NCBI GenBank assembly: GCA_020860515.1
Contig: JAJBUG010000070.1
Location: 1 to 64,000 of the forward strand
Direction: 5' to 3'
Origin: Bacteroidales bacterium
GTDB lineage: Bacteria; Bacteroidota; Bacteroidia; Bacteroidales; Muribaculaceae
Length of the DNA: 64,000 bases
Part shown: piece after piece, positions 9,218 through 17,687 of the stretch
Layout of the letters: each line of letters starts with the position of its first letter
Position numbering within the stretch: the stretch's first letter is position 1
Notes under the pieces: model-generated
The model's database searches: none
Seen by the model: the letters and a program-made list of their open reading frames with translations, nothing else
Told to the model about the DNA's origin: nothing
Made by a program: the position numbers and the translations under genes

Positions 9218-9922
9218 ATGACAATGAAGAGACAACTCACAATACTTGCAGCTGTGGCAGCCTTGGGCGCTTTCACCACAAGCTGCGACAAGGACACCGA
9301 GGGGCTGACGGGCGTAACCTATTATGCCGTGATTACCCTTGATGGTGACACCTACATGAATTGGCAAGCTGGGACTCCGTTTGTTGATCCAGGCTACAGC
9401 GCCGAAATGGAAGGCGAAAATATCACCGACCAAGTGGTGGTGTCCACCTCGATGAATCAAAGCGACCCACAGCCAGGCGTTTACTCAATTACCTATTCGG
9501 CTGTAAATGCCGATGGATTCTCTGCATCGGCCACCCGCTATGTGTGCGTATGCTCAGATGTGGATAGTGCTGAGGGTTATTATATGACCGACCCTGCCAG
9601 TTATCGCATTGGCTCGGCCACTGTGGCTTATGGAGGCTCTTACCCAGTGTATATCCTTTGGGATGAGGACTGCTACTATTGTAGCGACTTCTTGGGCGGC
9701 TGGTACCAGTATCGAGCTGGCTACGGCGTGAACTATTCAGCCCCGGGCTACTTTGATATGCAAGATAATGTAATTACCTTGATAGATAGCTACGTGGCGG
9801 GCTGGGGCGATTCGCTTGATGACCTTACCGATGCTACCTATGATCCTGAGGCTGGCACCATCCACTGGGATGCATCGTATGCCGGCATGGAATTTGTGCA
9901 AACACTGATTAAAAACAAGTAA
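9218..9922 (+). CDS. DUF5012/DUF5011-like surface lipoprotein with an immunoglobulin-like domain
   Basis: A 234-residue lipoprotein (lipobox AFTTSCDKD). The segment about 30-110 (GDTYMNWQAGTPFVDPGYSA ... GVYSITYSAVNADGFSASATR) is a typical bacterial Ig-like fold of the DUF5011/DUF5012 kind, common in SusCD operons as an accessory glycan-binding protein. The C-terminal half is aromatic and acidic (YYCSDFLGGWYQYRAGYG) and could be a ligand-binding or lipocalin-like region. It follows susD by 37 bp and precedes another small lipoprotein by 3 bp, so co-transcription is very likely. There is no catalytic motif. Confidence 0.75.
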   Translation: MTMKRQLTILAAVAALGAFTTSCDKDTEGLTGVTYYAVITLDGDTYMNWQAGTPFVDPGYSAEMEGENITDQVVVSTSMNQSDPQPGVYSITYSAVNADGFSASATRYVCVCSDVDSAEGYYMTDPASYRIGSATVAYGGSYPVYILWDEDCYYCSDFLGGWYQYRAGYGVNYSAPGYFDMQDNVITLIDSYVAGWGDSLDDLTDATYDPEAGTIHWDASYAGMEFVQTLIKNK

Positions 9923-9925
9923 GCT

Positions 9926-10441
9926 ATGAAGAAAATCATATATACAATCTTCTCCTTGGCTATGGTAGCTATGGTTTCGTGCTCAAAGGACGAAATAGGT
10001 GGCACCAATATGCAAGAGATGGCTGGCCAGTGGTATGTAACCATGGACGGCGCCTACGATGATGGAAGCGTGTGGGAGGATCCCTACGATTATGGACCTT
10101 TCCTGGTGTTTACCTTCAATACTACCCAAGATTCAGAAACTGAAATGTGGGTAAGCGACGAGGGCAACTTCTGGGAGTTCCAGGGATTGGTCAAGGTCGA
10201 TAAGAATTCTATGACTTTCGGTAACTCTGACTGGACCGAGAATATCGCCTACGACGACTGCCAGATGCTTATCACCGATGGCAAGATCATGAAGGGCGCA
10301 GCCACCACCCCGAGCGGAATGCCCGCCGACAGTATAGTGTTCTATGTACTTTTCAGCGATGATGACTACGCAGCTGCTGGCTACTGGGATCGCATGCGCT
10401 TCTCAGGCTATCGCTACACCGGATTTGTAGCAGATGAATAA
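9926..10441 (+). CDS. lipocalin-like putative lipid-binding lipoprotein
   Basis: A 171-residue lipoprotein (lipobox AMVSCSKDE). The mature part begins MQEMAGQWYVTMDGAYDDG, a W-containing start that resembles the small lipocalin-like 'lipid-binding' proteins encoded at the end of many Bacteroidota SusCD loci. The body is beta-rich and acidic. It is the last gene of the first operon, 3 bp after the Ig-like lipoprotein, and is followed by a hairpin. Its precise role is unknown; calling it lipid-binding follows the family name, not evidence here. Confidence 0.65.
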   Translation: MKKIIYTIFSLAMVAMVSCSKDEIGGTNMQEMAGQWYVTMDGAYDDGSVWEDPYDYGPFLVFTFNTTQDSETEMWVSDEGNFWEFQGLVKVDKNSMTFGNSDWTENIAYDDCQMLITDGKIMKGAATTPSGMPADSIVFYVLFSDDDYAAAGYWDRMRFSGYRYTGFVADE

Positions 10442-10463
10442 TTAAGCATATCCCCCTCCATGA

Positions 10464-10499
10464 CAAGGGCGCTGCTTGCATAGTGAAGCAGTGCCCTTG
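10464..10499 (+). terminator. hairpin terminator after the first SusC/SusD operon
   Basis: CAAGGGCGCTGCTT (10464-10477) pairs with 10486-10499 over 14 bp with one G-T wobble and an 8-base loop. The downstream T content is low, so termination may be partial. Confidence 0.6.
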
Positions 10500-10511
10500 C
10501 TGTTGTAGGCC

Positions 10512-10645
10512 TATGTTGAAAAACACGATTCAAAAGCATAAATAATTTGGCTAATAACTATTAATAATTTGTCAATAGGGTTAATGTTAGTTAATTTTAA
10601 CATTTCCATTAATTTCATTTAAATTAAAAATTGTAGATTTGCGGA
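10512..10645 (+). promoter_or_regulatory. upstream regulatory region of the second SusC/SusD operon (copy of that of the first)
   Basis: It aligns end to end with 4236-4367 and also ends in a TAGATTTG box (10634-10641). The leader from there to the ATG at 10796 is about 150 nt and AT-rich. With the preceding hairpin this accounts for the gene-free stretch 10442-10789. The shared sequence suggests that both operons answer to the same factor or arose by tandem duplication. Confidence 0.65.
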
Positions 10646-10789
10646 CAAGAAGACTTAACAAAACTAAATTTTCGAGAAATTTTAGTTAAAATAATAAATA
10701 AAGTAGTGATTTTAACCAACCATATTTAACCAAAAACCAACGATTGAGAAAAGAATTTGAAAAAGATTAGTAATCCAACTAACTAAGAA

Positions 10790-11059
10790 ATGTGTATGAA
10801 AAAGCTGTTTTTATTACTCATGGCTGTGGTAGCCTTCAGCCTTACTATGAGCGCACAGAACCGCACAGTCAGTGGCCAGGTGCTCTACGAAGGCGATGAC
10901 GAGCCATTGGCAGGAGCCTCAATCATCCCGCAAGGGCAGACCCGAGGCGTTGTCACTGACATCGATGGCAATTTCACAATTCAAGTTGCACCCAGCGTAA
11001 CCTATCTTAACATTTCCCTACGTGGGAATGATTCCCCAGAAAGTCAACATTCCAGCTGA
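10790..11059 (+). CDS. N-terminal fragment of a frameshifted SusC-family transporter
   Basis: This reading frame encodes a signal peptide (MKKLFLLLMAVVAFSLTMSAQ from the ATG at 10796) and most of a carboxypeptidase-regulatory-like domain (RTVSGQVLYEGDDEPLAGAS ... VVTDIDGNFTIQVAPSVTYLNIS). It then leaves the family pattern and stops. A CCC run at 11016-11018 holds one base too many: with two Cs the text would read NISYVGMIP and run straight into the next frame. The gene is therefore either broken here or mis-sequenced. The fragment alone could not make a transporter. Confidence 0.85.
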   Translation: MCMKKLFLLLMAVVAFSLTMSAQNRTVSGQVLYEGDDEPLAGASIIPQGQTRGVVTDIDGNFTIQVAPSVTYLNISLRGNDSPESQHSS

Positions 11060-13991
11060 TGGAAAGCGACTCGTGGTACACCTCACCGACAAGGAGAATT
11101 TCCTGGATGAAGTGATGGTGGTAGCCTACGGCACAGTAAAGAAGGCCGAATACGCTGGCTCGGCAGCCGTGGTCAAGGGCGACGCTCTTGAAGATGTGCT
11201 GGTGAGCAACGTCACAAATGCTCTCTCAGGCCGCATGGCTGGTGTGCAGACACTTAGCTCGAATGGTCAGCCTGGCACCTCAGCCACTGTGCTTATCCGT
11301 GGTGTTGGTTCGATCAATGCCTCCACAGCGCCCCTCTATGTAATCGATGGCGTGCCTTTCGACGGCGCAATCAACTCTATTCCTAACAGCGATATCGAGA
11401 GCTTGACCGTGCTCAAGGACGCCGCCTCCACAGCCCTCTATGGCGCTCGCGGTGCTAACGGCGTAATCCTTATTACTACCAAGAAGGGCCAGCAAGGCAA
11501 GGCAAAGGTGAATGTTGATATGCGTTGGGGTAGCAGCTGGCGCGGTGTGCCCAGCTACGATGTGATTACCGATGCTCGCCAGTATCTCGAAACCGCTTAT
11601 CAGGCACTCTATAATACTGGCACCAACTACCTCGGCTACTCAGCCGAAGGCGCTCACAACTATGCCAACAATAGCATTTGGAATACCATTGGTTATCAGA
11701 CCTGGACTATTCCTGATGGTCAGGAAACCTTTGGCCGCAATGGCAAGTTCAATCCCAATGCCACACCTGGCTACAGCGACGGTCGCTACTACTTCATTGC
11801 TGATGATTGGGAGAAAGAATCTCTCAACCATGGCTTCCGCCAGGAATACAGCCTCTCGATCACTGGTGGCACTGAAAAGCTCAACTACTATATTTCAGGT
11901 TCGTACCTCGATGATAACGGTATCGTAGAGAACTCATTCTTCAAGCGTCTCTCAACGCGCACCACAATCGACTATCAAGCTTACGACTGGTTGAAGATTG
12001 GTACCAACATGAGTTATACCTACAGCGACAGTGCTTATCCGCGCGACCAGGACAGCGACAGCTCTACATCAAGCGGCAACACTTTCTATTTCATCAACAC
12101 CCTTGCTCCCGTGTACCCAATGTACGTGCGCAATGCTGATGGATCAATCATGTGGAACACGCTTTACAATAACCCAGTGTTTGACTACGGCGATGGTATC
12201 GACTATGGCAATGGCGTGATGGGTACTGCTCGTACTCCTACCGGCAATCCTAAGGGCTCGCTGCTCTATGACAAGGAAAATTACATGGCCGACATCTTCG
12301 ACGGCAAGTGGTATGCTTCTATCACTCCGCTTGACGGTCTGAACGTGACTGGCACATTCAACTATTATATCAACAACCAGCGCACTCACGAGGTGCTGAA
12401 TCCACTCTATGGCCAGTTCGCATCAATGGGTGGCGAAGCTATCCAGGTGGCTGAGCGCGCCCGTTCGATCCAAGGTCAGATTATCGCATCGTACAACCAT
12501 ACCTTCAACGATGTGCACAACATCGACATCATGGTGGGTTATGAAAGCCAGGACTACAAAGAGGAATACACCGAGGCTCTTGGTGAAAACCTGTATAATG
12601 CCAACAACTGGACTGTCAACAATACTATCGACAGTCGCAAGGGCTATGGTGCTGAGGCAAGCCTGGCTCACCGTGGCTATCTTGGCCGCTTGAAATACAA
12701 CTATGCAGGCCGTTATTACATCATGGGTTCCGTTCGTCGCGACGGCAGCTCACGCTTCTCCAAGGATCATCGCTGGGGCACATTCTGGTCAGTGTCTGGC
12801 GGTTGGGACATCAATAAGGAAAGCTTTATGAAGGAATGCACTTGGCTCGACCTGCTGAAGTTCAAGATTTCATTTGGCCAGAACGGTAATGACCGCATTG
12901 GCGTCAACTACCTGGCTTATGCCGACCAATATCAGATGACCGGCGCCGACGGTGTGTTCTCAGACGGTACTCTCTACTATAAGGGCAACAACGACATCAC
13001 TTGGGAGAAATCGAACAACTTCAACACTGGCTTTGACTTCGCATTCTGGAATGGCAAGCTCACTGGTAGCGCCGAATACTACAGCCGCCAGACCAGCGAC
13101 ATGCTTTTCAATGTGCCTGTATCACCATCGCTTGGCTACACCTCGATTCCTATGAACGTAGGCTCGATGCGTAACAATGGTTGGGAAATTGACCTCAACT
13201 ATCGCATCTTTGATACTCGTGACGTGATTTGGGATATCTTTGCCAATATTACCATCCCTCACAATAAGATTATCAAGCTGGAGCAGTCGCTGCTCGATGA
13301 CGATGGCTACTGGTGGATTTCAACTTATCAGTACCGCCGCGAAGGCGAGTCGATGTACCAGTGGGCTCTTCCCAAGTACGCTGGCGTAGATGAAAGCGGC
13401 GTGGCTCTCTATTGGGCAAAGGACGAGAATGGCGATGAATACACCACTACCGATTGGAACCTGGCTCGAACCACCGACCTCGGCCACACTGGCAACTGCA
13501 TGCCTAAGGCCTACGGAGGCTTCGGCACATCAGTCAAGGCTTACGGCTTCGACCTTACCGCTCAGTTCTCATACCAGTTCGGCGGCAAGATTTACGACAA
13601 TGGTTATTGGTACACAATGCATCCTGGTACCGATATTGGCCAGGCTTGGCATAAGGACATCCTGAATGCTTGGACCCCCACCAACACCAGCAGCAATATC
13701 CCCGCTCTCTACACAGCAGCCAGCTTGGACTATGCTAATGCTCGTAGCGACCGCTTCTTGATTTCGAGCAACTATTTGGCTATCAATAATATTACCTTGG
13801 GTTATACTCTTCCCGTCAACCTCTGCCGCAAGATTGGCATGACAGCCATCCGCGTTTACGGCTCTGCCGAGAACCTGGCTCTGTGGTCGAAGCGCAAAGG
13901 TATGGATCCTCGCCAAGGCTTCTTCTCATCGACCAACCGCACCTACGCTCCTATGCGCACATTCACGGGCGGTCTGCATGTTGAATTCTAA
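11022..13991 (+). CDS. SusC/RagA-family TonB-linked transporter, main part, separated from its signal peptide by a 1-base frameshift
   Basis: This 989-residue frame supplies the rest of the SusC protein: end of the regulatory-like domain, TonB-linked plug (about 30-170, VMVVAYGTVKKAEYAGSAAV, APLYVIDGVPFDG, YGARGANGVILITTKKG) and the barrel, ending in FTGGLHVEF. The nominal start is a GTG with no signal peptide, so this frame is not the natural N-terminus. Joined to 10796-11015 the total would be about 1,064 residues, normal for SusC. No other stop or shift occurs in nearly 3 kb, which argues against long-standing decay. It is followed at 14010 by its SusD partner. Confidence 0.92.
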   Translation: MGMIPQKVNIPADGKRLVVHLTDKENFLDEVMVVAYGTVKKAEYAGSAAVVKGDALEDVLVSNVTNALSGRMAGVQTLSSNGQPGTSATVLIRGVGSINASTAPLYVIDGVPFDGAINSIPNSDIESLTVLKDAASTALYGARGANGVILITTKKGQQGKAKVNVDMRWGSSWRGVPSYDVITDARQYLETAYQALYNTGTNYLGYSAEGAHNYANNSIWNTIGYQTWTIPDGQETFGRNGKFNPNATPGYSDGRYYFIADDWEKESLNHGFRQEYSLSITGGTEKLNYYISGSYLDDNGIVENSFFKRLSTRTTIDYQAYDWLKIGTNMSYTYSDSAYPRDQDSDSSTSSGNTFYFINTLAPVYPMYVRNADGSIMWNTLYNNPVFDYGDGIDYGNGVMGTARTPTGNPKGSLLYDKENYMADIFDGKWYASITPLDGLNVTGTFNYYINNQRTHEVLNPLYGQFASMGGEAIQVAERARSIQGQIIASYNHTFNDVHNIDIMVGYESQDYKEEYTEALGENLYNANNWTVNNTIDSRKGYGAEASLAHRGYLGRLKYNYAGRYYIMGSVRRDGSSRFSKDHRWGTFWSVSGGWDINKESFMKECTWLDLLKFKISFGQNGNDRIGVNYLAYADQYQMTGADGVFSDGTLYYKGNNDITWEKSNNFNTGFDFAFWNGKLTGSAEYYSRQTSDMLFNVPVSPSLGYTSIPMNVGSMRNNGWEIDLNYRIFDTRDVIWDIFANITIPHNKIIKLEQSLLDDDGYWWISTYQYRREGESMYQWALPKYAGVDESGVALYWAKDENGDEYTTTDWNLARTTDLGHTGNCMPKAYGGFGTSVKAYGFDLTAQFSYQFGGKIYDNGYWYTMHPGTDIGQAWHKDILNAWTPTNTSSNIPALYTAASLDYANARSDRFLISSNYLAINNITLGYTLPVNLCRKIGMTAIRVYGSAENLALWSKRKGMDPRQGFFSSTNRTYAPMRTFTGGLHVEF

Positions 13992-14009
13992 TTTGATAAT
14001 CGCTTAAAT

Positions 14010-15677
14010 ATGACTATAATGAAAAGTTACAATAAAATATTGGCAGTCGCTCTGGTGTCGGCTTCATTAAGCGCTTGCGCCGACCTCGACACCGAATATC
14101 TGGGCGGTTATGTCACTACGGAACAAAAGGAGGAAGTGCTTGAGCAGAACTCCGACCGCGCCTTGGCTGGTGTGGCTGGCTGCTTCGCTGCCTTCATCAA
14201 TAGCAACTTCGACAGTGACGATTCCTGGGGCCACAACGACTTCGGCTATACATCCGTCATGATTGCCCTCGACTCTAAGGGTCAGGACATGATTGGCAAA
14301 TTCAGTGGATACAACTGGTTCGTCCGCCCCGAGCGCATGAATGACGTCACGCCTGATGGCCCTTCCACCAGCATCATTTGGAATTGCATCTACAAGCAGA
14401 TTGGCGTGGCCAACAATGTGCTGCTCACTATTCCTGCTGACACTGACAACGATGAACTGAAATTCTTCCGCGCCCAGGCTCTTGGCGTGCGCGCCTTCGA
14501 CTACTGGGTATTGGCTCAGGTTTACCAGTTCAATTATTCTGTGAATCCTTCAGCTCCTTGCGTGCCTATCGTAACGGATGAGAATATGGAGCAAGTGGCA
14601 GCTGAGGGCGCACCCCGCGCTGCTGTAAGCGAGGTTTACGACCAAATCCTGGCTGACCTGGGCGAGTGCATCGAGCTGCTCCAAGCCAGCGGCATCGACC
14701 CCGCATCAGTAATGGATAGCAAACCCAAGCGCATGGTATCACTGCCAGTGGCTTATGGCCTCCGCGCTCGCGCTTATCTGTCAATGCACAAATATTCTGA
14801 GGCTGCCGCTGATGCCCAGAACGCTATCAACAACTTCTCGGGCCGTCCTTACTCGCGCAGCGAGGTGTCGGTGCCTACATTCACCAGTCTCGACGATGCT
14901 GCTTGGATGTGGGGCGTAGCAATTGCTGAGACCGACCGCGTGGTTACATCAGGTATCATCAACTTCCCATCGCACATGGGTTCGTTCAACTACGGCTATT
15001 GCCAGTACGGTGCATGGCGCTGGATCAACCTCAATCTCTACAACTCTATCCCCGACACCGACGTGCGCAAGGGATGGTGGCTTGATGAGAACTATGAGAG
15101 CCCCAACTTGACTACCGCTCAGCTCAACTATCTGGCCAACTACATCAACGAGTCAGCCGTGACCTATACTGGCCAGTCCAACTCTACTTGCATCATGCCT
15201 TACACACAGGTTAAGTACAACTCTTATCTGGGAGTGCTTGGCCAGAGCACCAATGCTTCGGATGTGCCTCTGATGCGCGTTGAGGAGATGTATCTGACCT
15301 TGGCTGAGGCTACTGGCATGACTTCGCCAGTGCAAGGCAAGGAACTACTCGAAAGCTTCGTGAAGAATTACCGCGACCCATCCTATAGCTGCACAGCTAC
15401 TACCAGCGATGAGCTGCAGGAAGAGTGCTGGCGTCAGCGCCGCATCGAGCTGTGGGGCGAAGGCCTGAGCTATTTCGATGTAATGCGCATGAACAAGGGT
15501 ATCGACCGCGTAGGCGCTCTCTATCCTACCGAGTTCACTTACCAGCTCGCTGCGGATGATGCTCACCTGCTCTATCCCATCCCATTGGACGAGATCACAG
15601 CCAACCGTCAGATTACAGCCGACGACAACAACCCGACTCTCGGCCAGCCTGACCCTGTGATTCCAGATGAAGAATAA
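14010..15677 (+). CDS. SusD/RagB-family nutrient-binding outer-membrane lipoprotein
   Basis: A 555-residue SusD partner of the frameshifted SusC. The lipobox is SASLSACADLDTEYLG, and the second start (MKSYNKILAVAL at 14019) is equally plausible. SusD-family features include the N-terminal cluster after the cysteine, TPR-like helices (FRAQALGVRAFDYWVLAQVYQ, GLRARAYLSMHKYSEAAADA) and the C-terminal YFDVMRMNKGIDR plus LLYPIPLDEITANRQ, a very typical RagB/SusD ending. It sits 18 bp after susC. The gene is intact, so the operon may still be under selection despite the susC frameshift. Confidence 0.95.
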   Translation: MTIMKSYNKILAVALVSASLSACADLDTEYLGGYVTTEQKEEVLEQNSDRALAGVAGCFAAFINSNFDSDDSWGHNDFGYTSVMIALDSKGQDMIGKFSGYNWFVRPERMNDVTPDGPSTSIIWNCIYKQIGVANNVLLTIPADTDNDELKFFRAQALGVRAFDYWVLAQVYQFNYSVNPSAPCVPIVTDENMEQVAAEGAPRAAVSEVYDQILADLGECIELLQASGIDPASVMDSKPKRMVSLPVAYGLRARAYLSMHKYSEAAADAQNAINNFSGRPYSRSEVSVPTFTSLDDAAWMWGVAIAETDRVVTSGIINFPSHMGSFNYGYCQYGAWRWINLNLYNSIPDTDVRKGWWLDENYESPNLTTAQLNYLANYINESAVTYTGQSNSTCIMPYTQVKYNSYLGVLGQSTNASDVPLMRVEEMYLTLAEATGMTSPVQGKELLESFVKNYRDPSYSCTATTSDELQEECWRQRRIELWGEGLSYFDVMRMNKGIDRVGALYPTEFTYQLAADDAHLLYPIPLDEITANRQITADDNNPTLGQPDPVIPDEE

Positions 15678-15711
15678 ATCGATTGTCAATCACTAAATCG
15701 AAACCAAGATT

Positions 15712-17442
15712 ATGAAATTATTCAAATATACCTTGATGGCTCTGGCCTTGGCGGGCGCAATGGTGTCGTGCAGCGATGACGACGATTACACCGTGGCCCC
15801 GCAGTCAACTGGCGCCTATTTCCCAAATACCAATGCTTCGAGCTATCGACTGACATTGGATGGCAGCACATTCAGTGTGCCCGTAATGCGCACCGATGCT
15901 TCGGGGGCTGCTACCTACAACATCACCTCGAGTGCTGACGCCCAGTATTTCACAGTGCCCTCGACTGTCAGCTTCGTAGATGGGCAGAACAGCGCGGATC
16001 TGATTATTGCATACGATGCTGATGCTCTTGGCTATGACAACTCGCAGTCAATCTCTCTGAGCTTGGCTGAGGCTGATGCCAGCCAGTACGGCAAGTACAC
16101 CTACAGCTTTACCGCTATAATCCCATCGCCTTGGACCTCGCTGGGAATGGCCACCATGACCGAGGACTTCCTGACTACTTTCTTTGCAATCGATCCTACT
16201 ACTTATCAAGTAGAAATACAAGAGAATGACCTTACTCCTGGCTATTATCGCTTAGTTAATCCTCTGACCACAGCCAACTATCCTTACTATTCGCCTGGGG
16301 ATGAGGAAGACCCTGACGGCACAGGTTATATCTACCTTGATGCCTCTAACCCAGATGAAGTGTTTATGCCTATCTCAGACACAAACTGCAATTGGACTTA
16401 TGGCTTGATTTCGCTGATGAGCTTCAACTATTACTACATGCTGAATGGTATGGACACAGATCCTTCACTCTGGGGCACACTGGCCGATGGCATTATTTCA
16501 TTCCCCAAGGAGAGCTGCCTTATCCAGATGATTGACTACAGCACTGGCTGGTATCCAAGCAATGTGAATGGTGCCTTCAAGGTGTATATGCCTGGCGTAC
16601 CAGTTAAGGATTATGCAACTGCTATTGAATATAGCGGCCTCTTTATGGATGCCAGCACTCAAGGCTATTCAGCTGTGATGAATGTTAGTGTCGGCTCTGA
16701 TGTGGAAAGTGCAAAAGTTGGCATGATGCTCACACGCAGCGAAACTGACGTGCTCGAAGCAATGGAGGCTGGCGGCATTGACACCTATGACTTTGCAGCT
16801 GGGGAAAATCAGACAGCTTATATTCCGTTGGCCGAGGCTGGATATTATACTGCTGTAATTGTGGCTTATGATGGCGACGAAGAAGTAGGCTCATCAAGCG
16901 TTACTTTCAAAGTTGACCTTGGTTCCGAACCAGAACTTTCTTGGAGCTATGTAGCCACCGGTACTTACACTTATGCTAACTATTGGGAAGGCGACGACGA
17001 AGGACTCGAGCTTTATGTTTGCGATACTGACGCCAGCCTTTACAAGATTGAGCATTGGGGCAACGATGTTGACTTCTTCTTCAACTGGGCCGATGACGGC
17101 ACTGTCACCGTGCAAGACCAGTTTACTGGCGTTGTCAACAGCAGTTATGGCGACGTATGGGTAATGGAGCTTGGCGAATACGTGGGCAATACCGACTATG
17201 GCTGGAGCAGCTATGAAAATGGCGTGTTCACATTTAATACCGTATGGTACGTATCAGCTGGTGTATTCGGCTATGGTCCTGAAACCTTTACTATTACAGC
17301 TACCTCTCAGAGCGCTCCTGCTAAGGTGCAAGGGAAAGCCAAAGTAATCGGTAAAAACAACAATGTGAAATTCCATATCAATAAGGCTGGTCGTGATTTC
17401 CGCCCAGTACTTAGTGAGTCGATTAGTATGAAAAAGTTCTAA
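15712..17442 (+). CDS. surface lipoprotein of the second SusC/SusD operon, function unknown
   Basis: A 576-residue lipoprotein (lipobox AGAMVSCSDDDDY, followed by an acidic stretch that often marks surface export). The first ~110 residues (AYFPNTNASSYRLTLDGSTF ... SFVDGQNSADLIIAYD) look like a Calx-beta/DUF4843-type beta-sandwich. The remainder is aromatic, acidic and beta-rich, and the last ~70 residues are basic (KVQGKAKVIGKNNNVKFHIN). It occupies the SusE/SusF position, so a glycan-binding role is a reasonable inference. No catalytic motif is visible. It lies 34 bp after susD and closes the operon. Confidence 0.7.
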   Translation: MKLFKYTLMALALAGAMVSCSDDDDYTVAPQSTGAYFPNTNASSYRLTLDGSTFSVPVMRTDASGAATYNITSSADAQYFTVPSTVSFVDGQNSADLIIAYDADALGYDNSQSISLSLAEADASQYGKYTYSFTAIIPSPWTSLGMATMTEDFLTTFFAIDPTTYQVEIQENDLTPGYYRLVNPLTTANYPYYSPGDEEDPDGTGYIYLDASNPDEVFMPISDTNCNWTYGLISLMSFNYYYMLNGMDTDPSLWGTLADGIISFPKESCLIQMIDYSTGWYPSNVNGAFKVYMPGVPVKDYATAIEYSGLFMDASTQGYSAVMNVSVGSDVESAKVGMMLTRSETDVLEAMEAGGIDTYDFAAGENQTAYIPLAEAGYYTAVIVAYDGDEEVGSSSVTFKVDLGSEPELSWSYVATGTYTYANYWEGDDEGLELYVCDTDASLYKIEHWGNDVDFFFNWADDGTVTVQDQFTGVVNSSYGDVWVMELGEYVGNTDYGWSSYENGVFTFNTVWYVSAGVFGYGPETFTITATSQSAPAKVQGKAKVIGKNNNVKFHINKAGRDFRPVLSESISMKKF

Positions 17443-17588
17443 CAAAGGACTCCAGTAATAAACACAACTTTTCTCAACCCTGGCCGGGGCGTTGTCGATT
17501 GAGACACCGCTCCGGCTCCTTATTATGGCATTTCACATAAATATGGTTAAAAAAATATAATTGTGGCACATTGTATTGTATTATTTAT

Positions 17589-17596
17589 TACCTTTG
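17589..17596 (+). promoter_or_regulatory. Bacteroidota -7 box (TACCTTTG) for recJ-recQ
   Basis: TACCTTTG is followed by a leader of about 85 nt. Within the leader GTGGGAAA (17599-17606) can pair with TTTCCCAC (about 17652-17659), enclosing a GC-rich segment just ahead of the recJ start at 17688. Confidence 0.5.
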
Positions 17597-17687
17597 TGTG
17601 GGAAATTGGGGACATAGGACCCTGCCGCGCTTAGTAGGCCTTGAACTCGCGTTTCCCACGGTTTAGATAAAAATAAAAACTATATAA

